64,000 nucleotides of DNA from Gordionus sp. m RMFG-2023 (GCF_954871325.1 NC_088778.1:12595882-12659881), one strand, 5' to 3'; shown: positions 23,066 to 36,057, counted from the first letter of the stretch. Translations and numbers: made by a program. The notes: generated by a model from the letters alone, not told the origin.

Positions 23066-26000
23066 AGCATATTTAAAAAAAATTTTTCATAAAGAAAAAT
23101 TAGAGAAAGAAATGGGAAATACGTATCAGTCAATGCCAAAATTTAGTATATTCAAGGCTCACTCAACAACACCTATCGTCATTCAAAAATAATCATAGCT
23201 CATCATTTATATAATCTAATTTTCAATTATAAATATTATAGGGCGATATAGTCTGTCTGAATAATATAAAATTAAAAAGTAATATTATATTTACACACTG
23301 CGTTTTGAATCTATATGCTTTTGATTTAATTGTGAAAGAAACCTTGGGCAAGATCCAGGGCCTTTGAAAGCAATAATCTTGTTAATTAATTAAATATTCC
23401 AAACTCCTTGATTTATATCTATTACAATTTATTTTTGCTCAGTCTATTGGGTTACACATTGAAAAAGAACTGATTGGAGTAGGAATGATACAGGGTCAAG
23501 CTTGGCGGTTCATCCGGGCAATTAATAATAAAATATACCCAGAATAAAACGCCAAATGATTCAGTTTATATTTTTCTAGATATTACTCTACTCCCATATC
23601 GGTGAAGCAAATATATTAGTGAAGAAATAATGAAAACAATTAATCAGATTTATAAAAATAATATTTTGATATTATATGGATTAGATTTTGTTTAAAACAC
23701 TCTAATCGTTCAATTATAATTCAAATAATGGGTAATTTTATCGATACCACAGCACACCAAAGGGTTAAGCAAACAGTCGCATTTTAAAAGAAAGGATAAC
23801 GCGCTGAAATCTTGATATCTTAGATTATTTATTATTTTTACATCATAAGTAAATATATTTATCAGTTTCATTTAACCTTTTAAATGTTCCATTTTCATGT
23901 CATATTTTAGTGAATAGGATAATACAAATAAACATTATGAATATGTCCAAATAATTGCTCAATATTAATGCATATAATAATAGAAAAGATATGATATCTT
24001 GTTTGAGATATATTTTGTAATTCCATTTATTTAAGATCGAGACTTTTTTCCCAACGAGAAAAAAATGTTGCAGGATTCTGACTAATTCAAATGATGCTTT
24101 AATTTTGAAATATTAAATTTTATCTATCAAAAAGATAACAAGTTTAAACTCAAAAATTTCTTCGAAATATGCTATTTGAATGCTTTGCAGAATTTTTAAA
24201 AAGGATGCTCTGTGGCTTTTTTCTAACCCATGCGATATTATTATAGTAAAAAGGAAATACCGCGTTTTGCTATCGGATAACGATAAGCACAATGATTTAA
24301 GTCGATTGAGGCAATTGGTTAAATTTAATTTATTCGAAATGATTGTTGGAATGCAAGCATGAGAGACTATGCAATCCTATAAGGTAGGATTCTTACCACA
24401 TTTTTTGTAATTATGGGGATGTAGTTTAAAATGTAATATTTCTAACCCTCAAGCCCTTCTACTATGATGAGAAGGTATGACGCCTGATTACCATCTAATT
24501 TGAAGAAGGGGGAGGGGTTTATTATTAACATGAAAGAAAATGGGGAGGATTAACAATGAATGGGGGGGGGGGAGTGAAAAAAAAGTAATTAATTTTAAAA
24601 AATATAAGTAATATTTTTTGCAGAAAAATTGTTGTCATTATTCGATTTTGCTTGATACTTTCCATAGAGTCTATCCGAAAATTTGTCGCCTCTAACAAAT
24701 TTAGAGCCACACCCTATATGTGATAAATAAAAATCTCTGAGTTTTGCTATCCTAGTATAATATTAATCTTGCCTATCCAAACAAGATCTTTCACATAAGA
24801 GCAATTACCTGCCATTCTAAAGAATTTCCCCTAGTGTTGATAATACTCATCGCTAAATAAATATTATAAAAGTCTATATTTTATCAATAGAGGACTAAGT
24901 TTATCTGAAATGTTTTGGTGAATATGTTTAATTATTTCAAAAATCCTTTGGCCGTTTTCAAGAAATTACCGAATTATCTGACCAGCCCAATATAACAATT
25001 TTGTACTTAGTTAATAACTATTCTTTAATTTTATGATCCATTAATAATAAGTATAATAAAGTTTGTAAAAAATAAATAATGGAATTCACAAATGTAAATT
25101 ATTCTAGGCTATGATCAATTGAAATGTTGATGATAAAACTAATGGTAAAAGCTATTAAAGACGGAGGAATCTTAGACTTTGGAGGCACCAACATCTTCAC
25201 AACTCATTAATAAATTAGAGGCAACATTCTGAGATATACCCATTGCTACCCAAAATATTTCTTAGAACCTACCCTATCCGAAGAAGATATGGAGGCAAAT
25301 TTCTCCTACCATCGGGCGTCATAGAATTGGTTATGTGTAGCCAATTCTTTAAGAAAGATACAGGTTGGTGAGATATGAATCTAGAAGAGGGGTGAATTTG
25401 TTGGTGAATAGATGTAATATAGAAAAAATATCAAGGTGAAATAAGTAGAAGAATGATTCGAAGAACATAATTTAGTTAGAAGAGGATATATCATTGTAAG
25501 GCATGATAAAAAGTAAACAAAAATTTAGTCCAAAGTTTAAGGTTTGAGAACTAAAGAAAAGGAGTGAGAAGTAAAGTTTCAAAAATACCGGCCATATTAG
25601 TTACTAATTCTCAAGCATCAGATGCGAATGACAACTGAAAAACTATTAATAAACCTAAATGAAGGCTGAGGACTTGAATAACTAGTTACGTTTTTAGAAA
25701 GGCTACAACTTCAACTCTAATGTCCTTGAATAAAATATTAATAGATAACTAGCTATTTTTTAGGAAGAATATAATTCTAACTAATTATTAAAAAATTTTA
25801 GCAAATGTTTTTTTTTGATTTATCTTGATATTTGTCAATGCATAAAAATTACATATGATATACTTATAAAAGATTATGTTAAAAATATTTTGGCATTTTT
25901 AGGTAAAATTTGATCATAAATCTCTGTTCTTCAAATAAAATTCTTAAAAATTTTGTTCAACTAAATGAAAATTTTTCAAATTCATCATGCTAGTCAAAGT

Positions 26001-28169
26001 TGTCATGAATTTTAAAGAGACAAAATTGATTAGATTAGTATTAAATATTACGAAATATACTTGCGATAAGTTCTGCCTATATGTAATTAAAAGTCTACTT
26101 CTATGAATATGTATCAGCCATGTCGCTATCCTTTTAAACATGATGGAAATCATTTTTTCATAAAATTTCCATAAAAGCAAGAAAAAAAGAAAATTATATC
26201 TAAAATTTAAAAAAAAGATATCCCTATCTAAAAATTTTTTAATTTTCAAAGGGACTTGAGCCCTTGTGCCCCACCCCTCTCCTAATGACACTACTCTGGT
26301 ATGTATGATGTATGGTAGATACTCCATAATTCCGTTATACCGGTTAAATAAATTGTTAGCCTCAAATATTAAAGTAAAGGAATATTAATAACACTTATCA
26401 ATGAATAAAAATATAAAAAAAAATAATCCTTTTTTTTTGCATAAAAACCCTGATCCCATAAGCTAGGCTTCCATTACCATACAACCAACTCTTCTTATTT
26501 TTCAGTCACATTGTAGATATAAGAATATTGTCATTGGCTATGAATGTGTCCGGAACAGAGGGTATCGGAGAAGATTCCCGGAATATATAATTTTTGGTAA
26601 TTCAGGCCTCAATTTAATCTTTCGTCTTACTGAAACAATAGCACTGTTATGATCTAGTCCTTTTGTTTTCATTTACAATGAGAAAAAAATTAAAAAATTA
26701 GGTATTAATCAAAAGTCTTTGGCCTATTCCAAACCGAATCGAATATATGATTAATTTCAAATAATCCAAATTGAATTGACTAATAACTAAGAATAATAAG
26801 TTAAACATATAACCTTATTTTTTATTGGATTGTTGTATTAATTCCATTTTTCTTTATTTCCTATTGTCATATTTTAAAAATATCGATAAAATTTACATTA
26901 GAGCAAAAATTAACTTGAAAATCTACAACTTACATTAAAATATATTACTAACAACACCAAAATCAGTAGAGCGTACTTTTTAGTATTAATCTAATTGAAT
27001 AGGATATTACCATTATATAGTATTCGTTAATTTGTAGGATACTTAACGCTCATGGTAGTGAAGAAGAAGATAATGGAATTAAAATTTTGGAAATAAATTT
27101 CTCTGATTTAAATCCAAATCATTTTGGATAGAGTTTTTTTTTCATTATTAAAGTATAAGAATATAAAATGACATCTGAATGTGTATGAGTTAAAAACCGA
27201 TAAAAGGTTTACATTTAGAAGGATTCGTGGAATATATTTTTATAATAAAATAGAAAAGGTATTCGAAGTAGTCTAAAAAAAATTGGGATTTCAGATGCCA
27301 ATAGCTACAATTACAGCAAACGCCTCCAATTTTGTCAAGTCATTTTTGAATTTGATGTAAAATCAAATCATTATGTAAATGATTTATTAGAATTTCGTTT
27401 AATTAATACCTGTTATTAGTATTTATTTCAATTTTTTATTGGTTATCTTTAAATGAAATAAACAATATACTGGAACCTATGCACATGGGCGTGTTGCCAC
27501 ATTTTGTCCTTTGTTGCTACACAATATCGTATTTCTGCAATATCAAACTTATTGAAATGATTTATTATCATGATGGTAAAATGTACAAAGCTATGGAATA
27601 CCTGTAGAAGGCCAAATCTTCAGAAAAAATAAGATAGGTAACTGGTGTCAGTTGAAAGTAGTTTTGTAAACATTTCTAAAAAAATCGAACGTGTTCAACG
27701 TACATTGACAAAAATCGAACGCGTCATCCCTCCAGTTTACCTTCAAAAAAAAGGAAGGCGTTCACAATCGTTTTATGAATAAATCTTTTTTAAAAATTTA
27801 ATTTGATATAAATAAATACCATATATTTTTTAACACAATATATTAGCCATGTTTATAATTAATAGTTTTAAGTGATGAAAATATTATTTTAATCTATTTT
27901 TTTTAAAAAATTCCTATTAATATTTAATATATAAAAACTTTTAATTATATAAAATTAAATATTTATAATATATAAATTCATGATACTTTAATTATTGTTT
28001 AAAATATGAAACCCTTGATAAAATTAAAAATAATAGCGAAATTTCAATAATCACACTAAAAAAAATAAATTCTATAAGATATTAACTATTTTATACCTGT
28101 GTATATACTATATAATATTTAAAGATTTTTACTTTATGAATCTTAATCATCATAATCTATCTATAATAT
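23066..28169. other. Mostly silent AT-rich DNA, minor transposon traces
   Basis: No gene is supported. A 60-codon open frame at 24180-24362 (IIIVKRKYRVLLSDNDKHND) has fairly coding-like composition but no family. A G-rich tract lies at 24562-24571. At 26250-26330 a minus-strand sequence starting ACCAGAGTAGTGTCATTAGG looks like a transposon terminus; a similar one (AGTAGAGTCACTAGAAGGGA) is at 59825-59850. At 27660-27780 a GAACG/CGTTC-rich block resembles the ends of the dispersed repeat. Confidence 0.5.
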
Positions 28170-28860
28170 ATATAAAAGCCGTGTCACAACACAACAAATT
28201 TAGCAATAGTATTCTTTTAAAAAATATTAGTCCAATAAAAATCATCATGCGAATGTTAAACCAATTGCAATTTCTATCATGTATTATATATGCTATTTTT
28301 AATGATGTTTATATAACACCCAAGATACCTCACCAGAAGACGTTAAAGATATTGGTAATTTATGTTACATATGATTTTATTTTAATAAATATTTCACATT
28401 GTACACTCAAAGTCAAGATGCCTCAGATTTAGATAAATTATCAATAAATAATAATCTATCAAATTAAAAAATATAGCCTAGCTATTTTATTAGAGGGTTA
28501 ATATTTAGATTTTCACAGCATCAATGTTTAAATTATCAAATATATTTTCTTACTATAAAGATTTTATTGAAAAATGGCTCCATGTCATGAGAAGATGCAA
28601 ACTTACTCAAAACTCCGGAGAACAATTTACTAAGTAGTGCTTTGTGCCTTCCATTATTAAAAACCCTTAAGGAAGGATCCAATCTATTAAATATTTGAAT
28701 TTTATACAATTATATATCTTTTAATTAGATAATTTTTATGCATAAGTAAATATTTGCATTTATATGATTATAGCTAATAGGTCATCAAGTTAATTTGATG
28801 ATGGATGAATTAAATTTAAAACCATGCTTTATGAATGATCACTTTTATGAAATATCATGG
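28170..28860 (+). pseudogene. Decayed gene of unknown family
   Basis: Consecutive stretches look protein-derived. 28174-28322 reads KAVSQHNKFSNSILLKNISP and IKIIMRMLNQLQFLSCIIYA. 28316-28466, in another frame, reads TQDTSPEDVKDIGNLCYI, a TGA, then KYFTLYTQSQDASDLDKLSI. 28557-28695 reads a TGA-interrupted EDANLLKTPENNLLSSALCL then PLLKTLKEGSNLL. 28773-28860 reads LIGHQVNLMMDELNLKPCFM then NDHFYEISW. Two of the breaks are TGA where Trp would fit. Possible exon borders (ATTATAG at 28773) exist. I do not recognise the protein. It may be a dead host gene or an unusual transposon protein. Confidence 0.35.
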
Positions 28861-30184
28861 GTCTGTAATTTAGCAACTTAATAAATCAATGGAATATATG
28901 GAAGCAGATTTTGGTTTTGTTATTTAATACAAATCAATTGCCGTTAGCATAGCTGATATTTTTAAATTTTGCCATTTATTACCATATTTACTATCGTATA
29001 GGATATTCCATGTTATGCATGCAACTTTTAACTGAATACCACTCTTATCTTTTCTGAAAATTTGACCTTTCTACATGCATTCGGATGAAGTTGTAGAGAG
29101 TTAAATAAAAATAGGAAAGCAAAATAATATTTATTGATTTTATTAATTTAAAAATATAACTAACTAAATCTAATAAATTTTATATCTATATATACTTTAC
29201 AAAATTGAATTTAACAATTTACTTAATAGGTTAATATAAAATAACAATCATTTAAACGACCAAGGTATTAAGAAACTATTAAATTAATATTATATAAAGT
29301 GAAAGAAATAATAAATCAGTCCGTTAAATAAATATTAAGTTAGTATAATGAATAATAAAATCAGTGCAAATATCTTAGGACATTCCATAGTTTTGTATAT
29401 TTTCTCATCACTTCATAATTGTTGAATGTATATTTTTCATATAACTTATTATTATTTTTGATTAAATGTAAAACCTTTTTGTTTTTCTTATATAAAATTT
29501 GACTATGATTGAAGTTAACCTCCTATTTTTGTTAACTTAATTCTTTTGTAAAATAACAATGTCTTAAAATTTTATCACTGATTTTTATAAGGCATGATAC
29601 TTTAATATGTATTCATGAATTTCATATAATACCAGGAGCTAACCAGTAGAATGATGGGTAAATCAATTTCCCCTTCATTTGATGATAAATTATTTTGAAA
29701 AATTTTCCCAATAATATTGTTAAATACGTCGATTTAAAATTTTGTATCTTTCGGCGAGATTTTATTTTTAGTTTACGTTGCAATTTATGTTTGTTTCTTA
29801 ACTTTAAAATCAATTTATTTTATAATTTTATATTTTTGCTAAAATTGTATATTTTTTGTTATTTTATAACTTAAGTTAAATTCAATTTTAAACGAACATT
29901 TTTATTTTATCTAATTGATTATTTTTTTATGATTTATTTATTTTTTAAAAGATTTAAAAAGAACATTTTTTTGTTAAGGGAGATTGTAATTTATAAAAAA
30001 TATGAGAATATAAAATATAATTCATTTATTTAATGTAATTTATTAATAAAGTATGATTTCAATAATGATATTTCTATCCACAGTCTATTCCCGATAATTC
30101 CACAAATATAAAATGGCAAAAAAATATACATATTAGACAGATTTAATTCTTATAAACCTGTTACATCGGACTTATTTTTCTGGA
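28861..30184. other. No gene seen
   Basis: AT-rich sequence; short open frames are within chance expectation. An open frame on - at 29622-29813 is Lys/Arg-rich from A-tracts and has no motif. Confidence 0.5.
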
Positions 30185-31110
30185 TGACTTTTTATGTATT
30201 TTATTTCAATTCTCAACTATCAAGGTTATTATGGTGCGGGTTTGAGAAACTTTTATGTATTTTATTTCAATTCTCAACTATCAAGGTTATTATGGTGCGG
30301 GTTTGAGAAAATTTTCCCAAGGGTGTGGACCTGATTTAGTAATTTTTTTAATATTAGATCTTAGGCATAGTTGTAATATTTAACACAGAATATTTATATG
30401 GCTCTCAGGTAAAAGCTAATTTAAATATATTTTTACTCAAACAAATAGTATTCAGTCTTAGTCATAATAGGTTGGCCTTAGTGGGGTGAAGGGGGGTTAA
30501 AAAGAATAAAAAATAGATATGGCTTTTACTATCTCCAGGCTTGGAAAAAAAAATTGAAAATTACTATGGGTTGGCCAGGCTTGAGGAAATTTTTTAATAA
30601 AATTATTATGGGTTGGGCGGGCTTGGAAAATATTTTTATAGATTATATTGGACGGGGCTTGGGGAAAATTTTTCAAAATTATTATCAGCTCTTGGACGCT
30701 TGGGAATTCTTTTATTATTAACTATGAGTTAGACATTGGCCTAAAACAAATTTTTTTGCAGGCCTGGACCTAATCTGATCAAAAAACCAAGGTCCATGAA
30801 AATCTGATTTTGATATTATTTTTAAATTCATTATGATTTTTTAAATATTTTATTTCAGTTCTCAATTACCAAAATTATTATGATCTTACATTGGGCTTGG
30901 AAAAATTTTTTCAAAATTATAATGGATTTGTACCATCTTTGGGAATTTTTTATAATATTAAATGTTGGGCATAGGTGATGAGTAATATTTAACAAATAAT
31001 ATTGATATTATCAAGTAAAAGCTTTAAATATATTTTGACTCAAACCATAATATTTACACTTAGTTTTAATGTATTAAACCTGGCCTGAAGGGGGGGGGGG
31101 GGTTAAAAAG
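30185..31110. repeat. Tandem duplication with GGGCTTGG minisatellite
   Basis: A 60-61-bp unit (TTTTATGTATTTTATTTCAA...) is perfectly duplicated at about 30190-30309. It is followed by about five degenerate units of roughly 50 bp with ATTATGGGTTGGGCGGGCTT-like cores (30480-30700). The whole block is repeated in diverged form at 30785-31110, which ends in a G13 run at about 31092-31104 followed by TTAAAAAGAATAAAAA. The first block ends similarly at 30490-30510. It is probably the end of a non-coding transposon, tandemly duplicated. Confidence 0.6.
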
Positions 31111-31204
31111 AATAAAAATTGGATATTTTTCAAATAACAGGTAACAAAAATAAGAAGAAAATCCTCATTCCCAGTCATTTTTGACGGGCTATCTACTAGT
31201 ATAA

Positions 31205-31640
31205 TAATAAAATACAACAATCTAAAATAAATTATTAACAGGATACTTTTATATTATATAACATAATAAATATTACAACAAGTATTTCTCTAAATTAGAA
31301 CTAGAAGATTTTAAAACTGATATTATACTTTATGGACACATTTTGCATTTGATATAGATAAAATTAGTTAATTGAAGATATGATGTTACTGTAAAGTATT
31401 TATTAAATTCAGAATCAGATGATAATAATGTAATAACAACTTCCATGTTTACCCTAATCCTAAATAAGATTCAAATTAATAAATTATACTATAGGGCAAA
31501 AATAGTGGCTGTTCAAAATATTCAGATGTGATAAAGAAAACAGCGAAAAAATAATAAAAAGAACGTGGTTCATTTTTTTCAAAAAAAACAAACTTCGTTC
31601 ACGAACACGTTCATTTTGAAAGCGTTCGTTTACAACATTA
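31205..31640 (+). repeat. Dispersed repeat, copy 2
   Basis: Diverged copy of 20590-21170 in the same orientation, about 150 bp shorter. It ends in the same CGTTC/GAACG-rich block (TTCGTTCACGAACACGTTCA). See copy 1 for shared landmarks. Confidence 0.65.
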
Positions 31641-32204
31641 GTTAAAAGTTTCATGCATAGCGTGAAATGGCCTATTAAGATAGCACATGGCTTGATTGCT
31701 CAAAGGAAATCATATTTAAAGTTGTTATTTGAAAAATTAATTGTGCAACTTTAAAAGGTAGAGTATATACATTAAGTTTTAAGCTCTATAATAATTGCAT
31801 TAGACTAATATATATAAGTGCAAAATCATACTTAAATATTATCTTAAAGCTAATTTGGAAAGTCATATTCAAGGCTATAATTCTAAAGAACATCTTTGCA
31901 TATCTATTTTGCCATCAATATAGAAATCTATCCATATTATTTCTAGTCATTAAAATCTATGATCAGGTCTTAAAATGGATAAAAACACATTAATAAATTT
32001 TTGTATGGTTTTTAAAAACCGCACAAGGCAATAATTCTTAGCAAACTTAATTGACAAAAGGTCATTAAATTAATATAACGTTGTGTTACCATTTTAGACA
32101 ATGTTATATAGAATTGACTAATAAGGAAAAATTTGTAGGCCTAACCAAATTAAATGAGGATAATATAAACGACTAATCCAAACATAAGAATATATGGGAT
32201 AGTG
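31641..32204. other. No gene seen
   Basis: AT-rich sequence without supported features. Confidence 0.5.
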
Positions 32205-32965
32205 AATACCATTTGCTAAATACCCACCAAATATTAAAATGTAATAACACTCTTATTATTTAACATATATTATAACGGAATCACATGGTCGAGCCCGGCC
32301 TCCTATATATCATCCCCCCAAGGACGGAACCACCAAGTTGGAATTAGAACAAAAATGATCTTTTTTTAGATTCGAACCCAGAATCATCGGATTGGTAAGC
32401 GACGCACTGGCCCACTAGGCCACAGACGCTTTACAAAACAACAATTTTTCAAATATATATATTCTAAACAGAGTTGTACATTTGCTCAAAATAAAAAGAT
32501 CTTCAAAGATCTAGATCTCTGAAGTCGTAAAATTTGAAGATCTTTTATTTTTTAAAAATTTTGTGTAACGATCTTCATGATATTTATTTTTTTACCCCTT
32601 TTTTAAAAGCCCAGATGTTTTTCAATTTTATTAATATAATATTTCTTTTATGTTTTATACCTCTCCTCCTGCCTTGATGAAAATTGAAAAACATCTGGGC
32701 TTTTAATAAAGGGGTAAAAAAATAAATATCATGAAGATCTTTGAAGATTGTTACACAAAATTTTTAAAAGATAAAAGATCTTCAAATTTTACGATCTTCA
32801 AAGATCTTGCTCAAATTTTTAAGCTAGATCTCGCTCAAAAATCTTCAAAGAAGATCTTTTGTACAACTCTGATTCTAAATAAATTTGGTAGTACCTATCC
32901 AAATGAAATATAAACAAATTACAAATTTGATAGGTACTATCTTGAGGAAGTATCTATCATTAATT
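32205..32965 (-). mobile_element. tRNA-headed repeat element, copy 1, split by a MITE
   Basis: Reads on the minus strand. An outer part (32965-32872) matches 33655-33745. A MITE interrupts at 32871-32469. A tRNA-like head follows, with A-box-like TGGCCTAGTGGG and B-box GGTTCGAATCT (plus coordinates 32368-32378). The body (AACTTGGTGGTTCCGTCCTT, GGAGGCCGGGCTCGACCATG) matches 33850-33945. The tail resembles GGTATTTAGCAAAT at 33980-34000. The element carries a Pol III-type promoter but lies within a longer repeat, so it is either a SINE captured by a MITE or an unusual SINE. Confidence 0.65.
32469..32871. mobile_element. Palindromic hAT-type MITE, 403 bp
   Basis: Flanked by a perfect 8-bp duplication ATTCTAAA (32461-32468, 32872-32879). 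Termini are CAGAGTTGTACA on both sides. Almost the whole element is an inverted repeat: the block with AAAAACATCTGGGCTTTT on the right pairs with AAAAGCCCAGATGTTTTT on the left, around a short centre near 32640-32665. Arms are packed with AAGATCTTCAAAGATC. The paralogous copy at 33735 lacks the insert and acts as an empty site. No coding capacity. Confidence 0.9.
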
Positions 32966-33650
32966 GACTATATTAGACCTAGATGACATTATGAAGCTAG
33001 ATAAGTAATCGAGAATTGTGAGATATTAAATTTCTAAAAGATTATCTTTCATTTTTAATGATATATCTACGACTATATAGATTATCGCTCATCTAATCAA
33101 ATGCTCTCAGCAGCAGGCATAGGCGTAGCCAGGTCGGGGCAAGGAGAAATCCCCCATCTTCAGAAATTTATCACTTTTTATCATTTAAAGCTAATAAAAA
33201 ATATCCCCCTTAGTCCTCCCCCCACTCCCTGACCTCCAAAAATGTATGCATATATCTTAAATAATAATTTGAAAAAAAGAATGTAAAAGTATTTTTTTAT
33301 AAAACTATTCATCATAATTTATACATATGTAAAAAAGCATTTATATATAAAAAAGTGAACCAAAAATGTTTTTTAAGAAATGGAATATAAGCCAAAGATA
33401 AGTAGTAAAACAAAAGTGAAATGAATTATAATTATTAATAATAGATCCATAAAATTACTAAATAATATAATATATCAAAAATAATTTTTTATAAAGTGAG
33501 TAATTTTAATTTATTTATCATAATAAAAGTAAAATATAATTATAAAACTATTGATAAAATTAAATCATAAATTAAATAAAAAAATTAAAGCACAATACAA
33601 GCAGTGGAATATTATATGTCGTAGATTTACAGTATATAATCATGTAATTT

Positions 33651-34046
33651 TTAGGTTAATGATGCTTGGTGCCTTAAGGTACCATCTATCAAATTTGAAT
33701 TTTGTTCATTTTTCATTTGGATAGGCACTACCAAATATATTTATAATATATATTTGAAAAATCGTGAACTTTGGAAAGCCTCTATGGCCTGTAGGCAAGA
33801 TGGTTTACTTATCCCATGGTCCCGGGTTCGAATCCCAGGAATGATCATGTTTTTTTTTCTTATTCTAACTTGGTGGTTGCATCCTTGGGGGGATAATATA
33901 TAGGAGGCCGGACTCGACCACTTGATTCCGTATTAACATATTAAATAATAAGGATCTTATTACATTTTAATAAATTTTGGTCGGTATTTAGCAAATTAGG
34001 TTGGTATTTAGAATATTTCCATACATTCACTTGGTAGTAAGCATCA
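33651..34046 (+). mobile_element. tRNA-headed repeat element, copy 2, left part
   Basis: Starts TTAGGTTAATGATGCTT and, after removal of MULE-2, ends at about 57962 with the inverse (AAGCATCATTAACCTAA). It thus has terminal inverted repeats of about 17 bp. The head has TGGCCTGTAGG and B-box GGTTCGAATCC (33825-33835); the body matches copy 1 on the minus strand at 32205-32965. Ten bases next to its right end, GTAAGCATCA, were duplicated by MULE-2. The presence of both inverted termini and a Pol III-like head in one unit is odd. Confidence 0.65.
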
Positions 34047-34133
34047 GGGTAATGATAAATGCACGCAAAGGCTAGGTGCCCCCATTTTTTGAATTTCCCG
34101 CCAATATATTTTTACCGTTATTCAATTAAATAT

Positions 34134-34430
34134 ACCATTTGATAATACATAATCCAGTATAAAGGTAAACAATTTACTTATAACAATGTTTATATTATAT
34201 TTTTAGATAAATTCAATATTTTATACATTTAATACTATAATTATACCATTTTGGATGCAGAATCCAGTATAAAGGTAAACCATTTACTTATAACAATGTG
34301 TTATTATATTTTTAGATAAATGCAATATTTTATACATTTAATACTATAATTATACCATTATGGATGATACAGAATCCAGTATAAAGGTAAACAATTTACT
34401 TATAACAATGTTTATATTATATTTTTAGAT
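34134..34430 (+). repeat. Tandem triplication of MULE-1 first exon
   Basis: Three copies of a 110-112-bp unit, each with an acceptor-like TTTTTAG, an exon-like block ending AATCCAGTATAAAG and a donor GTAAAC. Only the last has the ATG (34360) in frame with exon 2. The second has an ATG in another frame and the first is partial. The upstream copies could be spliced as 5' leader exons. Confidence 0.75.
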
Positions 34431-36057
34431 AAATGCAAAATTTAAATCAATAGTTGATTTTAATTTAGCATTAGCAATTTATGAAAAACAATATTTCACG
34501 AATATTGTTATTCACAAATCTGATATACTTAAACCACCTAACACTAAGGAGGATATTATACAATTTAAGTACAAAAGGGCTACTTTTATTTGCAAATATG
34601 GCCTTCAAAAAGTATCCAGATCCAGAGGTATTAGAAAAACCTCAAGCCTACGTAAAAATTGTATCTTCAAATTAGTGGTACACCTTGTAAAATATACTTC
34701 AGGACACTATCTAGTTATCCATAAATTGGATGATATTCATACAAATCATGAGCTAGGTTAGATTTATTATAATCATATATAAATATACTTTAATATTTTT
34801 AGATGAAAAGCTTTTTAAGCTTCTACCTAAACAAAGACAATTGTCACCTTCAAAGAGACAATTTGTTGAACAATCTCTTTCTATAAAAGGAAATAAAGTG
34901 AAAATACAGGAAGTCATATTAAAAACAGGAAAAATGATAACCTTAAAGGATATCCACAATATTGGGAGCAACCTCAATAAACCTTCAAATAATATACTTT
35001 TTAATGTTTATCAACAATTAAAGGAAGATAATGGAGCTATCGTTGAAATAATAGAGGAAAATAATCAATTGATGGGAATATTTTACCAAGATTCTAATAT
35101 GTCCCATAATCTAAAATTCTATCCAGAGGTCCTTTTTATTGATGCAACATATAAACTCAATAATATAGGTAAAACAATTATATTTATAACCTCAATAGAT
35201 AAAGTAATAATTTAGTTTTTAATATTTTAAATCTACTTATGGCATTTTTACTTTAAAAAGATTTAAATGTAATGATAAAATATTAATGTAATAATATGAA
35301 AATTACAATATTATAGGAATGCCACTCTTTATCCTACTTGTAATAGACAGCCATGGGCAATCCCAAATAGCAGCTCTGTGGCTTGTTAAAGGTGAAACTT
35401 ATTGTTGTGTAAAAGGCTGCTGTGATATCCTGAAAAAACATAATGATATTAATAAAATTAAGGTTATTATAGGTGATAAGGACCTAGCTGATAGACAGGC
35501 CTTATTTGAAAGCTTTCCTAATGCCAATATACAGATATGTATATTTCATGTTATGTGCAGCTTTAGGAGTGAAATAACAACCCTCAAAAGAAACATAACA
35601 GGAGAGGATGTTGTTACTGTTTTAACTACTTTGCAAAAATTGGTATATGCACGATCAGAGTCAGAATATAATATGTTATTCTGTACTTACAAATTTGAAT
35701 TTGCCACAGGTGCAAAAATATTTAGATACCAATTGGCATAATATAAGAACAAAATGGGTTTTGGGATTCCGTTCATCAGTACCACATTTTTACAATGCTA
35801 CAAATAATAGATGTGAGTCTATGAATCAAAAATTCAAAAAAGTTATCACAAAATTTTCAATCTTGAACAGTTTTTTCAAAGATATATCAGCCATTGTAAA
35901 TTCTATGGCCTTTGAAAAAAATTATAAAACAATAATGAATAATAGTAAACAATCTTTATTTCCATATAATGCTTTATCTCCTGAGAGCAAATACAGGGAT
36001 TTATTAACAACTTATGCTTTCAAGGGAATTATTGAGGAAATTCTTGAAATCTAATAA
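34360..36057 (+). pseudogene. MULE-1 transposase, lacks SWIM domain
   Basis: Exons 34360-34386, 34429-34756, 34803-35168 and 35317-36057 join in phase with introns of 42, 46 and 148 bp. Exon 1 gives MDDTESSIK. Exon 2 carries a FAR1-type DNA-binding domain (KYKRATFICKYGLQKVSRSR ... LDDIHTNHEL). Exon 3 ends with the first catalytic Asp in FIDATYKLN. Exon 4 has the second, IIGDKDLADRQALFESFPNA, then ICIFHVMCSF, and the Glu in NNRCESMNQKFKK. One frameshift lies near 35690-35710 (before KYLDTNWHNIRTKW). The frame stops at 36052-36054, where family members continue into a CxC...CxH SWIM zinc finger; the minisatellite starts there. Probably inactive. Confidence 0.85.

Noticed and set aside
28316-28695. 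Nuclear copy of mitochondrial DNA (because of TGA at Trp-like sites)
   Set aside because: The peptides are not hydrophobic respiratory-chain-like and no mitochondrial gene is recognisable.
31092-31104. Poly(G) tract as a regulatory or quadruplex element
   Set aside because: Similar G or C runs occur at several transposon ends (30490, 44407, 58547); a simple-sequence origin is enough.
33775-33840. tRNA gene
   Set aside because: A- and B-box-like sequences are present, but a cloverleaf is not convincing and the unit recurs with a shared body at 32205-32965, so it is a SINE-like head.
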